Assembly: GCF_023016085.1 (NCBI RefSeq)
Contig: NZ_JALKBF010000001.1
Coordinates: 620,001 to 684,000, forward strand
Reading direction: 5' to 3'
DNA length: 64,000 bases
From: Aliiroseovarius sp. F47248L
GTDB taxonomy: Bacteria; Pseudomonadota; Alphaproteobacteria; Rhodobacterales; Rhodobacteraceae
Under the pieces are notes generated by a model, which had not been told where the DNA came from, did no database searches, and was given only the letters and a program-made list of their open reading frames with translations. Positions 18,729-26,212 of the stretch are shown here, in pieces. How positions within the stretch are numbered: position 1 is the stretch's first letter; the number at the start of each line of letters is the position of its first letter. Made by a program: the position numbers and the translations under genes.

Positions 18729-19091
18729 ATGCCACATCCCGTTGATATTCGAGTAGGCAACAATATCCGCTGCTGCCGCAAGCAAATTGGAATGACACAG
18801 CAGGAGCTGGCCAACAGTGTTGGCGTGAAGTTTCAGCAAATCCACAAATACGAAACTGCCCACAATCGCGTCAGTGCATCAAAACTTTTTGAAATTGCCG
18901 CTGTGCTGCAAAAATCTACTGACTACTTCTTCGAAGGTTTGGGGAAAGGGCCAAGAAACGGTGACTCACCAATGGATGTGCCAGACCTGCTATCTGACAA
19001 GAAAGCCCTCGATCTTGTCACTCTATATTATGGCATTCCTGAATCCCAAAGACGAAAACTGATAGACTTGGCTAAGGAGTTGGCGGATTGA
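18729..19091 (+). CDS. XRE-family transcriptional regulator
   Basis: A 120-residue DNA-binding protein with one N-terminal HTH_3 (Cro/CI) domain: IRVGNNIRCCRKQIGMTQQELANSVGV with recognition helix FQQIHKYETAHNRVS, then a family-typical SASKLFEIAAVLQKSTDYFFEG. The C-terminal 40 residues are acidic/helical and may dimerise. It is the first passenger gene after an IS end and is AT-rich compared with the flanks. Its targets are unknown; it could control the surrounding small genes. Confidence 0.85.
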   Translation: MPHPVDIRVGNNIRCCRKQIGMTQQELANSVGVKFQQIHKYETAHNRVSASKLFEIAAVLQKSTDYFFEGLGKGPRNGDSPMDVPDLLSDKKALDLVTLYYGIPESQRRKLIDLAKELAD

Positions 19092-19163
19092 TTCTAGTTT
19101 AATGTAACGCCCGCACATTGTTCCGGGGCATGTGACGCCAGAAAGGGCGAATTGTGGGCCATG

Positions 19164-19400
19164 TTAGTGTTCGGGCTTATTTGTAGGCGTTTCAGGCAAC
19201 ATCGCTGCAAAAGAAACAATATTGGCATAATGCGAGAAAGTTTTGCGTTGCCGTGGCTCTAAAACCTGAGGCTCTGAATGCGTTAGAGATATGTCTCCAT
19301 GTAGTTTGAGTAGAATTTCTCGCATTTCAGGTTGTCCTCGGAATTCAGCCACACTGGCTAGGCAAAACAGGCTTTCTTGCAGCCACTTGTAGTCATTCAT
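19164..19400 (-). CDS. Small unknown protein, MNDYKW family copy 1
   Basis: A 78-residue soluble protein without a known domain. Its first 35 residues (MNDYKWLQESLFCLAS, AEFRGQPEMREILLKLH) match those of the protein at 21182-21400 on the opposite strand, so the two are diverged paralogues; the second halves differ. The ATG that starts the shared segment was chosen over a GTG three codons earlier. Compact, helical, AT-rich. Function unknown. Confidence 0.6.
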   Translation of the reverse strand: MNDYKWLQESLFCLASVAEFRGQPEMREILLKLHGDISLTHSEPQVLEPRQRKTFSHYANIVSFAAMLPETPTNKPEH

Positions 19401-19456
19401 ACCCTTCACCTCGGCGTTGACTAAGTGATCCGCTCCTGCGGAAAATTAAAGGATAG

Positions 19457-19882
19457 TTAACGCGCAGCGGTATTGGCGTTACAATCAGGACTGGGCCAGA
19501 TCACGCGCTCTTTTGCGATCCAAAGGTGCTCCGGCATCCGTTTGACTCTAGCAGATGGGTTTCCAGCAAGCTCAAGCGCCTCGCGCTTGGTTTTAGCCAG
19601 AGCCCAACCTTCCCTGAATACGTCTGCATCCTGAGGTGTTGGGACTTCGATTTTCCAAACTTGTAACATGAGACGATTTACCAACATCATGTTAAACAAA
19701 TGGTTAAAGCGTACCCAAAACTTTGCACCTTGAGTTGAGTTGCGTGCTATTGGGATGGCCAGTCTACCCAGCTTGAAGTCGATATTGTTGAATAACCAAG
19801 CGGCAAAGAAGGAGAAACCTACATACTTTACGAAAGCTCTCGGTGCTTTGCTGTCCCTTAATTCTTTAACGTCCGCGGGCAA
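19457..19882 (-). CDS. Unknown basic protein, start uncertain
   Basis: A 141-codon open frame that I do not recognise, with a hydrophobic aromatic segment (YVGFSFFAAWLFNNIDF) near the N-terminus and a basic C-terminal half. No ATG exists in the first 60 codons; the only start at the 5' end is TTG with no clear ribosome site. It may be a real gene with a TTG start or the 3' part of a truncated one. Codon use is AT-leaning like its neighbours. Confidence 0.4.
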   Translation of the reverse strand: MPADVKELRDSKAPRAFVKYVGFSFFAAWLFNNIDFKLGRLAIPIARNSTQGAKFWVRFNHLFNMMLVNRLMLQVWKIEVPTPQDADVFREGWALAKTKREALELAGNPSARVKRMPEHLWIAKERVIWPSPDCNANTAAR

Positions 19883-19986
19883 AACGCTTCGCTTTTGACG
19901 ACAGCGCTCGGTGTGTTAACTGCGAATTTGCCAAGTCCATCCAAGCATCCAGCATCAGTAAGGACAAAAATAGAAAGCGAATAAGA

Positions 19987-20505
19987 ATGGCCAGCTCTAA
20001 CCCCGTTTATACGCCATTTTGCATTACCGAAGTCGCTAAACTGTTGCTCGAAGATCCTGACGTCTGCGCTGCCAACAGGCAACGTGGAGCATTATTTGCT
20101 AGTCTGACATGGGGAGGCAGGAATACTCCGGAACTGGCGGCGCACTCTTTTATCGACATTGTTGAATATGGCCTAAACCAACAATTGAATGCCATAACCA
20201 GCTCTCAGTTGATGAAGAGAAAAAGTATTGGAATTGGTCTAGACTGGATATGTAGCTTGGAGGAAGATTGGGATCTTGTTTCAGTTCGCGATTTTATTAG
20301 CGAAAATCTAGCCTATCTTGATTGTGAGCTCAGTGAGGAGCTAAGTGAATATCGCTATATCTCTTCTATCCTGCGTTCATTTAACCAGCAGACTTATGCG
20401 GCTTTTCTTCTAAATTACTGGTTCAATTGCATGTTTAGGTGTAGCAGCCTTGTAGCGGGGCAGCTCACATTCGGAGTGGAGCATTTTGAACCTGTCACGG
20501 TTTGA
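19987..20505 (+). CDS. Unknown protein, 172 residues
   Basis: A soluble 172-residue protein with no domain I recognise. It is mainly helical and acidic in the middle (ENLAYLDCELSEELSEY), with an aromatic C-terminal segment (AAFLLNYWFNCMF). It is divergent from the open frame at 19457-19882 and lies inside the AT-rich passenger region. IS remnants follow directly. Could be an effector or a regulator partner; no evidence either way. Confidence 0.5.
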   Translation: MASSNPVYTPFCITEVAKLLLEDPDVCAANRQRGALFASLTWGGRNTPELAAHSFIDIVEYGLNQQLNAITSSQLMKRKSIGIGLDWICSLEEDWDLVSVRDFISENLAYLDCELSEELSEYRYISSILRSFNQQTYAAFLLNYWFNCMFRCSSLVAGQLTFGVEHFEPVTV

Positions 20506-20549
20506 TGCCGCTCCCTTGATGACAATTACAGCAACAAAGGAGATGATCT

Positions 20550-20717
20550 ATGGGAATGAAACTGACAGACGAATTCCGCCAAGATGAGTTGCGTGTCGCG
20601 CTGACGAGCGGGCCAGCGCGTAAGCAGGTGGCTTCTGATTTAGGGGTCGGGATGTCGAACTTAAACGAATGGATCACCACACATCGAGACACAGACGTGG
20701 TGTCTGTAATTCGCTAA
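20550..20717 (+). pseudogene. Truncated IS3-family orfA
   Basis: Starting at ATG 20550 behind AAAGGAG, the frame reads MGMKLTDEFRQDELRVAL then a helix-turn-helix SDLGVGMSNLNEWI, typical of a Rhodobacteraceae IS3 orfA. It ends at codon 56 because a second IS remnant, in the opposite direction, joins at about 20710. No orfB or terminus accompanies it. Confidence 0.75.
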
Positions 20718-20872
20718 CCGTCTCTTCACCCTTCAGCGCTTCCAACGCCACCTTGGCTTTGAACTCTGGATGAGGTTGCTTTGCTTTTGAAATTCTTGAT
20801 CTCCTTCGTGTTGAAGATCAGCTGACTACAAATTGCAGCTTACGTCAGTTTCCGAATTTGGGGGGTAGCCCA
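20711..20872 (-). mobile_element. IS3-family left end (remnant), opposite orientation
   Basis: On the minus strand the terminus TGGGCTACCCCCCAA (20872) leads to a leader and an orfA beginning whose start codon is lost (AGAATTTCAA where ATGTCGAAA is found in the copy at 28386). The match to 28307-28470 continues to GAGACGGTTAGCGA at about 20711, where it is cut by the orfA remnant above. The rest of 20873-21181 shows no gene I can support. Confidence 0.7.
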
Positions 20873-21181
20873 CTATGACCAATTTAATAAATCATATGGC
20901 AGTTAATCCCCTGATGTTGTAAGTATGGAAATCCAAAGTTCAGTCTTACCAGAATGCAGACGCATTCGATGAAGGTTCGGCACTGGATGAAACCAAGTGC
21001 GAAGCGCTTGTTCTTGCCGGAAACCGCTCTGCTATTGTCAAACGGATGCCGTAGCATCTTTGTGTAGAAAAAGAATGGGTCATCTAGCCCAAACCCAATC
21101 GCAGTACGGAAAACTTCTTGTTTTAACTCTTTGTTAAGCGCTGCCGTGAAAGGTGGTGGAGACAACTTTAAGGCGATCGCA

Positions 21182-21400
21182 ATGAATGACTACAAGTGGC
21201 TGTTAGACCACCTATTCTGCTTGGCCAGTTCGGCCGAATTTCGGGGACAACCCGAAGCGAGCGGTATTCTGCTAATGGTTCATCAAAATATAGTTTTGAT
21301 GCAACGAGGTGTATTATATAGCGAAGCGGGTACGCGTGGCAGCAAGGTTGTTCCAATTGGATCAAATCAGCATGCCATAACAACAGATGAAGCTTGCTAA
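21182..21400 (+). CDS. Small unknown protein, MNDYKW family copy 2
   Basis: A 72-residue protein whose N-terminal half (MNDYKWLLDHLFCLAS, AEFRGQPEASGILLMVHQN) is shared with the gene at 19164-19400 on the other strand. The C-terminal half is unrelated and polar. The ATG at the start of the shared segment was chosen; it has AAGG about 10 bases upstream. No known domain. Two diverged copies in one 2-kb IS-rich stretch suggest the family travels with this island. Confidence 0.6.
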   Translation: MNDYKWLLDHLFCLASSAEFRGQPEASGILLMVHQNIVLMQRGVLYSEAGTRGSKVVPIGSNQHAITTDEAC

Positions 21401-21498
21401 AGGCTGAAAATTACTTCTAACCCTGACACACTTTACAGATGGACAACAGTATCTCTGGGTAAGCTTCACATAGCAGTCGGGAGGAAAAGCTTGCGAAG

Positions 21499-21738
21499 TC
21501 AGTTGATCAGCGCATGCTGAATTCTAGATCCGTCGGACAACGCGTTTTGGGCCTGTGAGAGTTCGAATAGACGCTCACCGACTAGACATGTGTAACCTCT
21601 TACGGTTTCAATCCCTTTCCTTGTTTGATCGACCTCTAGCAGGAGGTCTCCTTCAAGAAGCATCTCCAAGACAGTCGAAATGTTCTTTAGCGCCATCGAC
21701 ATTTCCAGAATAGCGCTCTCTTTGTTTCCACTTGTCAT
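21499..21738 (-). CDS. Small helical unknown protein
   Basis: A 79-residue, probably all-helical protein (ILEMSMALKNISTVLEMLLEGDLLLEVDQ) with no recognised domain. A strong GGAGGAG ribosome site sits 7 bases before the ATG, so translation is likely. Heptad-like spacing of Leu/Ile suggests a coiled coil or small bundle. Convergent with the MNDYKW copy 2 gene. Function unknown. Confidence 0.55.
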   Translation of the reverse strand: MTSGNKESAILEMSMALKNISTVLEMLLEGDLLLEVDQTRKGIETVRGYTCLVGERLFELSQAQNALSDGSRIQHALIN

Positions 21739-21829
21739 TACAATATCTCCTCCAGGGTCTTATTGATGACAAGCATTCGCCCAATTGGTTAAGAGTCGAT
21801 TAACGCATCGTTCACGCTTCTTAACTTCG

Positions 21830-21960
21830 GCTGAATCTCGCCTAGACTTCAATCACCACCGCCACCATTCCAGCCTCGCTGGCATGACACCCGCGGATTA
21901 TGTTAATCAGTCTATCAAAGGCCAAAACCTGAACATAGCAGACCCAAAACAACGGACGCT
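21830..21960 (+). pseudogene. IS3-family orfB C-terminal fragment
   Basis: The frame reads RLDFNHHRHHSSLAGMTPADY, the typical end of an IS3 OrfB (Asp-Tyr-Asn-His-x-Arg-Pro-His-Ser-Ser-Leu region). No upstream catalytic core is present and no clear terminus was found. The remainder of 21739-22123 holds nothing I recognise. Confidence 0.55.
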
Positions 21961-22123
21961 CAGGGGCGCAGGCTATTTTCCCTGCAGGATCATCAAGAAG
22001 TTGACCGAGATTGTGTGTTGAGCGTCCATTTGATAGGTCTTAATCTTCAACACTTACTTTGCGTAATAACATCGCGGCTAAACTAACCCCAGCTACTGAA
22101 AGCTTGAAGCACACGGGATCGTC

Positions 22124-22834
22124 ATGGCTCTGCTCAGAAAAAACATTTGGATCAAACGTTGGGTAGAGGAGCAACTGGAGCGTAAACAGATCGCCGAACC
22201 CAATTGTTTGATGACAAGTTTATATCGGAATTTCCCTGACCTTGAAACGATCGACAAAAACGGACGTCACCGGTTGGGGCAGCGAGTCGGCGTGCTTAAG
22301 CACGCAAAGAAGAAGGGTGTCGGCGCAGAGATCGGAGTTTTTACTGGCTTATTCTCCGAAAAAATCTCAGCTGTTACAGAGCCGGAGACTCTTTATTTGG
22401 TTGATCCGTGGCGGAAGTTACATGGAGATCATTTTCCAAACTGGGGGCAATATTCCTCTAACCTGAGACTGTCTACGACCGTAGCTAAATCAGCAGCAGA
22501 TGCGCGTGCCGAAAGTTTCACGCACGACTGTCATGTCGTCGAAGAGTTTGGGGCGGAATGGTTGGCAGGTTTTTCAGAACCGTTTCTAGATTGGGCCTAC
22601 TTGGATGCTCGACACCAGTTTGAGGCGGTATTAGCTGATCTTAGAGCCATAGACCAAAAATTGAAGCCGAGCGGCGTTATTATGGGAGATGACTGCTGGG
22701 TTCGACCAGATCGTAAAGTTTCCGATGTTTTTCGTGCGCTTCAATCATTTGTTGGCGCATCGAACTACCAGATCATTCACTTGAGCAATTTTGGACAATG
22801 GGCTATCACACGATCGGCGTGCCTACGCCAATGA
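22124..22834 (+). CDS. Class I SAM-dependent methyltransferase (Methyltransf_24 type)
   Basis: A 236-residue methyltransferase. The SAM-binding motif I is GAEIGVFTGLFSEKI near residue 66, with LYLVDPWRK as motif II and LDWAYLDARHQFEAVLADLRAI as the acidic motif typical of the glycan and small-molecule group often found beside sulfotransferases and glycosyltransferases. The GDDCW segment near the C-terminus fits. AT-rich, preceded by IS debris. It begins a run of four genes in one direction, followed by a small protein and two sulfotransferase-like proteins, suggesting glycan decoration. Confidence 0.8.
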   Translation: MALLRKNIWIKRWVEEQLERKQIAEPNCLMTSLYRNFPDLETIDKNGRHRLGQRVGVLKHAKKKGVGAEIGVFTGLFSEKISAVTEPETLYLVDPWRKLHGDHFPNWGQYSSNLRLSTTVAKSAADARAESFTHDCHVVEEFGAEWLAGFSEPFLDWAYLDARHQFEAVLADLRAIDQKLKPSGVIMGDDCWVRPDRKVSDVFRALQSFVGASNYQIIHLSNFGQWAITRSACLRQ

Positions 22835-22859
22835 GTTAAGATACTGTTGGGAGGCAATC

Positions 22860-23198
22860 TTGCAAAAAACAACGTTTGAAGTGACCCAAGAAGGCGACGT
22901 GCTGATTAAGCTCAACGGCAAATTTGACAGCGAATTCGCACATGAAGTTTTCAATGAACTCGTCCCATTCATAGGTGCAGCTCTAGAAGCAAGAGTTGCA
23001 ATTTCTACATCGGATAAAGGTCTTCCGCTCAATCGATTGAGAGCAGCGATGGCCATCGAAGCAAAAGCAGATGTTTTCCTATATCTTGCACGAACACAAC
23101 TCTTGGGTGTGGAAGACGTTTTAGATGGAACTCATACCGCTGGGGAGTTTGGCTTTCCAGAGTTTAATGATTTTGCCGAAGCCTGGGTCGCGGATTGA
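22860..23198 (+). CDS. Unknown small protein between methyltransferase and sulfotransferase
   Basis: An acidic protein of 112 residues with no domain I recognise; it alternates strand and helix (TFEVTQEGDVLIKLNG, VAISTSDKGLPLNRLRAAMAIEA). I chose a TTG start at 22860 because GGGAGG lies just upstream; the only ATG (22791) would overlap the methyltransferase by 44 bases and adds no family-like sequence. Its stop overlaps the ATG of the next gene (TGATG), indicating coupled translation with the tandem sulfotransferase. Confidence 0.55.
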   Translation: MQKTTFEVTQEGDVLIKLNGKFDSEFAHEVFNELVPFIGAALEARVAISTSDKGLPLNRLRAAMAIEAKADVFLYLARTQLLGVEDVLDGTHTAGEFGFPEFNDFAEAWVAD

Positions 23199-24709
23199 TG
23201 CACGAACTGGCTCTACATTTGGGTGCTCACAGAACAGCCACAACTTCACTTCAAACTTACTTAAGCAAAAATAAGGAAGCGCTCACGAGGGCCGGTATTG
23301 ATTTCTTGATACCACCACAAACTCGTGAGCGTTCACTCGATCCGTCAATTTTAGGCGAAAATAAACGGCTGATAAGCGAAGAAAACATTCTAGGGACGAT
23401 GGAGAATTGCGTCTGGCAGGCATCCTTGTATCCGGACGTTGAGCGAAACCTACTCAGGTATGAGAGCTGGCTCAACGATGTCTCGATCGTCTTTTTTTCT
23501 ATCCGAAACTTGCCAAGTTGGTGGGATTCCGCACTTTTTTTCCACTTGAAGAAAGGTCTGGAGTTACCAGACGAAGACCATCTTCAAGCTATCGCAGATA
23601 ACGGGCGCAGTTGGGACAATGTCGTCGACGACATTCGGAGCGTCATTCCGTCGGCGAAGCTCGTGGTGCGAGAATTCGGCTGGAAGACCGACAATCCGAA
23701 ACAACAGCTACTTCGTTTAACAAACTGGCCCGGATTCACTGACACAAAGTTGGATCGGCGCATAGTTAATGCTCGTGTTCCCGCAAATGAACTTACCGCA
23801 TTACTTGCAAAGAGGGGGGAATTTAACACGCTTTCGCGTCTTTCCCGGCGGGCAGGGCTTAATCTGTTTAGTGCCGCGCAAAAAAAGACTCTTGAAGATC
23901 GATATAATTCAGATCTGCAAAAGCTCGCGAGACGCTCTGATATCACGTTCTGGCATGAGAAAAATTCGGACATTAGAGTCAGTGATACGACCTCAACATG
24001 CAGGGAGGGCAGCGTGCGCGGGGCACCGGAGATACCTTCAAAAACTATCGTGCTCCACATTGGCAAAACCGGCGGAACTTTCCTGAAGTCTGCATTTGAC
24101 GTTGAACGCCATAGTTCTGATTATGTAAAGTTTGGCAAGCACGGAGATACGCTGATTACAACACTTGAAAACCATGGACCGCAACGCAAGTTAGGTTTTC
24201 TTTTCAGAAACCCCGCAGATCGATTTGTGTCAGGATTTTTGTCACGCTTGAGACAGGGTCGCCCTAGATATGACGTCAACTGGACGACAGCAGAAGCGGT
24301 AGCTTTCTCATTTTTTGAAGATCCAAATTCTCTCGCGGAGGCTCTGACCTCAACGAACGAACGCTTGAAGTCGGCCGCAATATTCTCGTTTCAAAGCATA
24401 TTTCACCTAAAACTCGGCTATCAACACTACCTGCATTCTTCAGATGCGGTGCATTATGAGCACAGCCGCGGCAACATCTTGTTTTGTGTTGAAACAGAAA
24501 AGATTGATCGGTATCTCGGTCAAATCGCGCAGCTCCTCAAATTCACGGAAACCAAAACGCCTGGTTTGAATCGAAACTTCGATAGGGAAAGCCACGAGAC
24601 GAATCTTTCGCCACGGGCACTGAAAAACCTAAAAGCGCACTGGAATGCGGAGTATCAGATTTTCAATACTTGTCGAAAGGTTTCGACGGAACTCGGATTT
24701 GGGGGCTAG
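23198..24709 (+). CDS. Tandem sulfotransferase-like protein (two PAPS-loop domains)
   Basis: A 503-residue protein with two sulfotransferase-type halves. The N-terminal half opens with a 5'-phosphosulfate loop LHLGAHRTATTSLQ (residues 6-19). The second half has LHIGKTGGTFLKS near residue 286 and a 3'-phosphate-binding segment GFLFRNPADRFVSGF near 333 (Arg, Arg, Ser as in PAPS enzymes). Sulfotransferases move sulfate from PAPS to glycans or small molecules. The second domain looks more complete; the first lacks an obvious 3'-phosphate motif and may be structural or diverged. AT-rich island gene, coupled to the small gene upstream. Confidence 0.7.
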   Translation: MHELALHLGAHRTATTSLQTYLSKNKEALTRAGIDFLIPPQTRERSLDPSILGENKRLISEENILGTMENCVWQASLYPDVERNLLRYESWLNDVSIVFFSIRNLPSWWDSALFFHLKKGLELPDEDHLQAIADNGRSWDNVVDDIRSVIPSAKLVVREFGWKTDNPKQQLLRLTNWPGFTDTKLDRRIVNARVPANELTALLAKRGEFNTLSRLSRRAGLNLFSAAQKKTLEDRYNSDLQKLARRSDITFWHEKNSDIRVSDTTSTCREGSVRGAPEIPSKTIVLHIGKTGGTFLKSAFDVERHSSDYVKFGKHGDTLITTLENHGPQRKLGFLFRNPADRFVSGFLSRLRQGRPRYDVNWTTAEAVAFSFFEDPNSLAEALTSTNERLKSAAIFSFQSIFHLKLGYQHYLHSSDAVHYEHSRGNILFCVETEKIDRYLGQIAQLLKFTETKTPGLNRNFDRESHETNLSPRALKNLKAHWNAEYQIFNTCRKVSTELGFGG

Positions 24710-24719
24710 CGGGCATTTG

Positions 24720-25439
24720 ATGCATAATGATGGAAAGCAAATCCATGCGCATATTGGTGTAGACACCGTCTTCGAGAATATTTTCAAAAATATAATTATG
24801 CCTGCTAGTTCGGATTCCTCGAACAGCAAGACCAAGTTGGTAACAAATGTTGAGTACAAGCAATATCTGCGTGACTCTATTGACCGAGGCACTCCGATCA
24901 ACACAACCGACATTGTCGAAAAATTGGGTTTCCGTTCTGGTGCCCTAGTGATTTCGAGACCACGCTTTCTTTTTTCGGGCACGCCATTGAACAACAGTAA
25001 TGTTAGCATTACCGCATTCTACAAACTTGACGGGTTGCAAAACGCCTTCAGCGAATTCAGGGTTGTTTTTCACTTATTCATTACAGATCATTTAGACTAC
25101 TTGGCTTCAGGACAAAGAAAAGGCCTGACCAACGCAATGGTTCAAAACTGTTCTTGGTTGCCCTTGATTGAAGCAATTCAGTCGAAGCTAAAAACAGGAA
25201 ACGCTTTAAACGTTTGGGATACTAGCGGTGGAAACACGTTTGTATCGAGATTAACAGAAGTTGTGGGGCAAACGAACGGAGTAGACGACCCTGTTGAAAA
25301 GCTTGATCTCGGTCAGGATGATCAATACTCGCATCTTCATATCGAGAAATTGGCCAGAGAAAGAGGATGGGATATTGACGCCTTAGATGATGCTTATCTT
25401 AACGACTTAGATCAATTGTTTGGCAAGCTTGACGAATGA
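24720..25439 (+). CDS. Diverged sulfotransferase-like protein
   Basis: A 239-residue protein beginning with a strand-loop-helix (IHAHIGVDTVFENIFKNI) where sulfotransferases carry the phosphosulfate loop, and with FRVVFHLFITDHLDYLAS in the place of the 3'-phosphate segment. The key Lys/Arg and Ser/Thr of the loop are not conserved, so PAPS use is doubtful. The start is the ATG 11 bases after the preceding stop; the longer frame is a shadow. Position after the tandem sulfotransferase suggests joint work on a surface glycan. Assignment is tentative. Confidence 0.45.
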   Translation: MHNDGKQIHAHIGVDTVFENIFKNIIMPASSDSSNSKTKLVTNVEYKQYLRDSIDRGTPINTTDIVEKLGFRSGALVISRPRFLFSGTPLNNSNVSITAFYKLDGLQNAFSEFRVVFHLFITDHLDYLASGQRKGLTNAMVQNCSWLPLIEAIQSKLKTGNALNVWDTSGGNTFVSRLTEVVGQTNGVDDPVEKLDLGQDDQYSHLHIEKLARERGWDIDALDDAYLNDLDQLFGKLDE

Positions 25440-25502
25440 GGATTCCCCTTCAGCGATCATTGAGTCACAATATTGAGTGAGTTGTAATCGTAAACTTAGC
25501 CC

Positions 25503-25631
25503 ATGAATCTCCTGCACCTCTTGGAGAGTCCTTGGGGATCGGTCAATTTCACTAATGATGTCACTTTAGCTTTCAAGCTGGGCAGTTTTATCTGGTCAGA
25601 AGTACATCTCATCGAAATTATTGGAGATTTC
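25503..25631 (-). pseudogene. 3' end of an RTX-type gene, duplicate remnant
   Basis: This stretch matches 28976-29098 at roughly three quarters of positions, including the last codons (EISNNFDEMY then Phe and stop; the intact gene has EISNYFDEMY then Ile and stop) and the downstream flank. It is the broken 3' end of a second copy of the RTX glycosidase-type gene, cut at 25632 by an IS terminus. Confidence 0.7.
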
Positions 25632-25827
25632 TGACCTGCTCCCTGACCCAGCCCCCTGAAAACAGGCCACTGAGGTGTTAGTAGTCCGTCCAAGAAAAGG
25701 ATGGACCATGGTTATCCCCCCATTTTTGATGGGGTCCAAAAGTAGAATCTATGCTGCTTTCAGTTTCTGTATCGGCGTCATCCCTCCGATGCCCATGTTT
25801 GGCCGTTCGTTGTTGTATGTCCAGAGC
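25632..25827 (-). mobile_element. IS remnants: terminus plus orfB C-terminus
   Basis: The stretch opens with an IS terminus, TGACCTGCTCCC, the inverse of the end at 27067. On the minus strand 25827-25768 reads LWTYNNERPNMGIGGMTPIQKL then Lys-Ala-Ala and stop, the C-terminus of an IS3-family OrfB, followed by its 3' flank with the GGGGGGATAACC terminal motif. The intact IS at 25828 has been inserted into this older element. Confidence 0.65.
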
Positions 25828-25883
25828 TGATCCTCCCCCACTGAAGTGGTCCGCCCCTATAGTTAGGAAACGGAGGATCAAAG

Positions 25884-26162
25884 ATGGGAATCAAACGACA
25901 CAAGCCAGAAGAGATTGTCATGAAGCTGCGGCAGGTTGAGGTGCTGTGCGGTCAAGGAATGCCGCGTGTTGATGCTATCCGACAGGTGCAGATAACCGAA
26001 CAGACATTCTATCGCTGGCGTAAGCAGTATGGCGGCATGGGAACAGACCAACTGAAGGAACTAAAGCGCCTTCAAAAGGAGAATGACCGATTGCGCCGAG
26101 CGGTATCGGATTTGACTTTGGACAAGCTGATCTTGTCGGAAGCTGCACGGGGAAACTACTAA
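25884..26162 (+). CDS. IS3-family transposase OrfA
   Basis: A 92-residue helix-turn-helix protein, HTH_8-like (GIKRHKPEEIVMKLRQVEVL, TEQTFYRWRKQYGGM), with a C-terminal leucine zipper (LKELKRLQKENDRLRRAVSDL). It binds the IS ends. It ends at 26162, while a -1 shift at GGGAAAC (26150-26156) would join it to OrfB. GGAGG lies upstream of the ATG. Intact. Confidence 0.9.
   Translation: MGIKRHKPEEIVMKLRQVEVLCGQGMPRVDAIRQVQITEQTFYRWRKQYGGMGTDQLKELKRLQKENDRLRRAVSDLTLDKLILSEAARGNY
26150..26156 (+). promoter_or_regulatory. Programmed -1 frameshift site GGGAAAC
   Basis: The heptamer G-GGA-AAC is in the X-XXY-YYZ phase of orfA, two codons before its stop. Slipping back one base continues as KLLSPSRRRACIDH, the usual start of OrfB in this family, so the OrfAB transposase should be made this way. 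Confidence 0.8.
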
Positions 26163-26212
26163 GCCCCTCGCGTCGTCGTGCCTGCATCGACCACATCCGC
26201 AGTCACATCAGG

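Noticed and set aside
20884..21165. 93-codon frame on the minus strand
   Set aside because: It begins with TTG without ribosome site, has no ATG for 36 codons, and overlaps the promoter of the gene at 21182. It may be decayed coding sequence.
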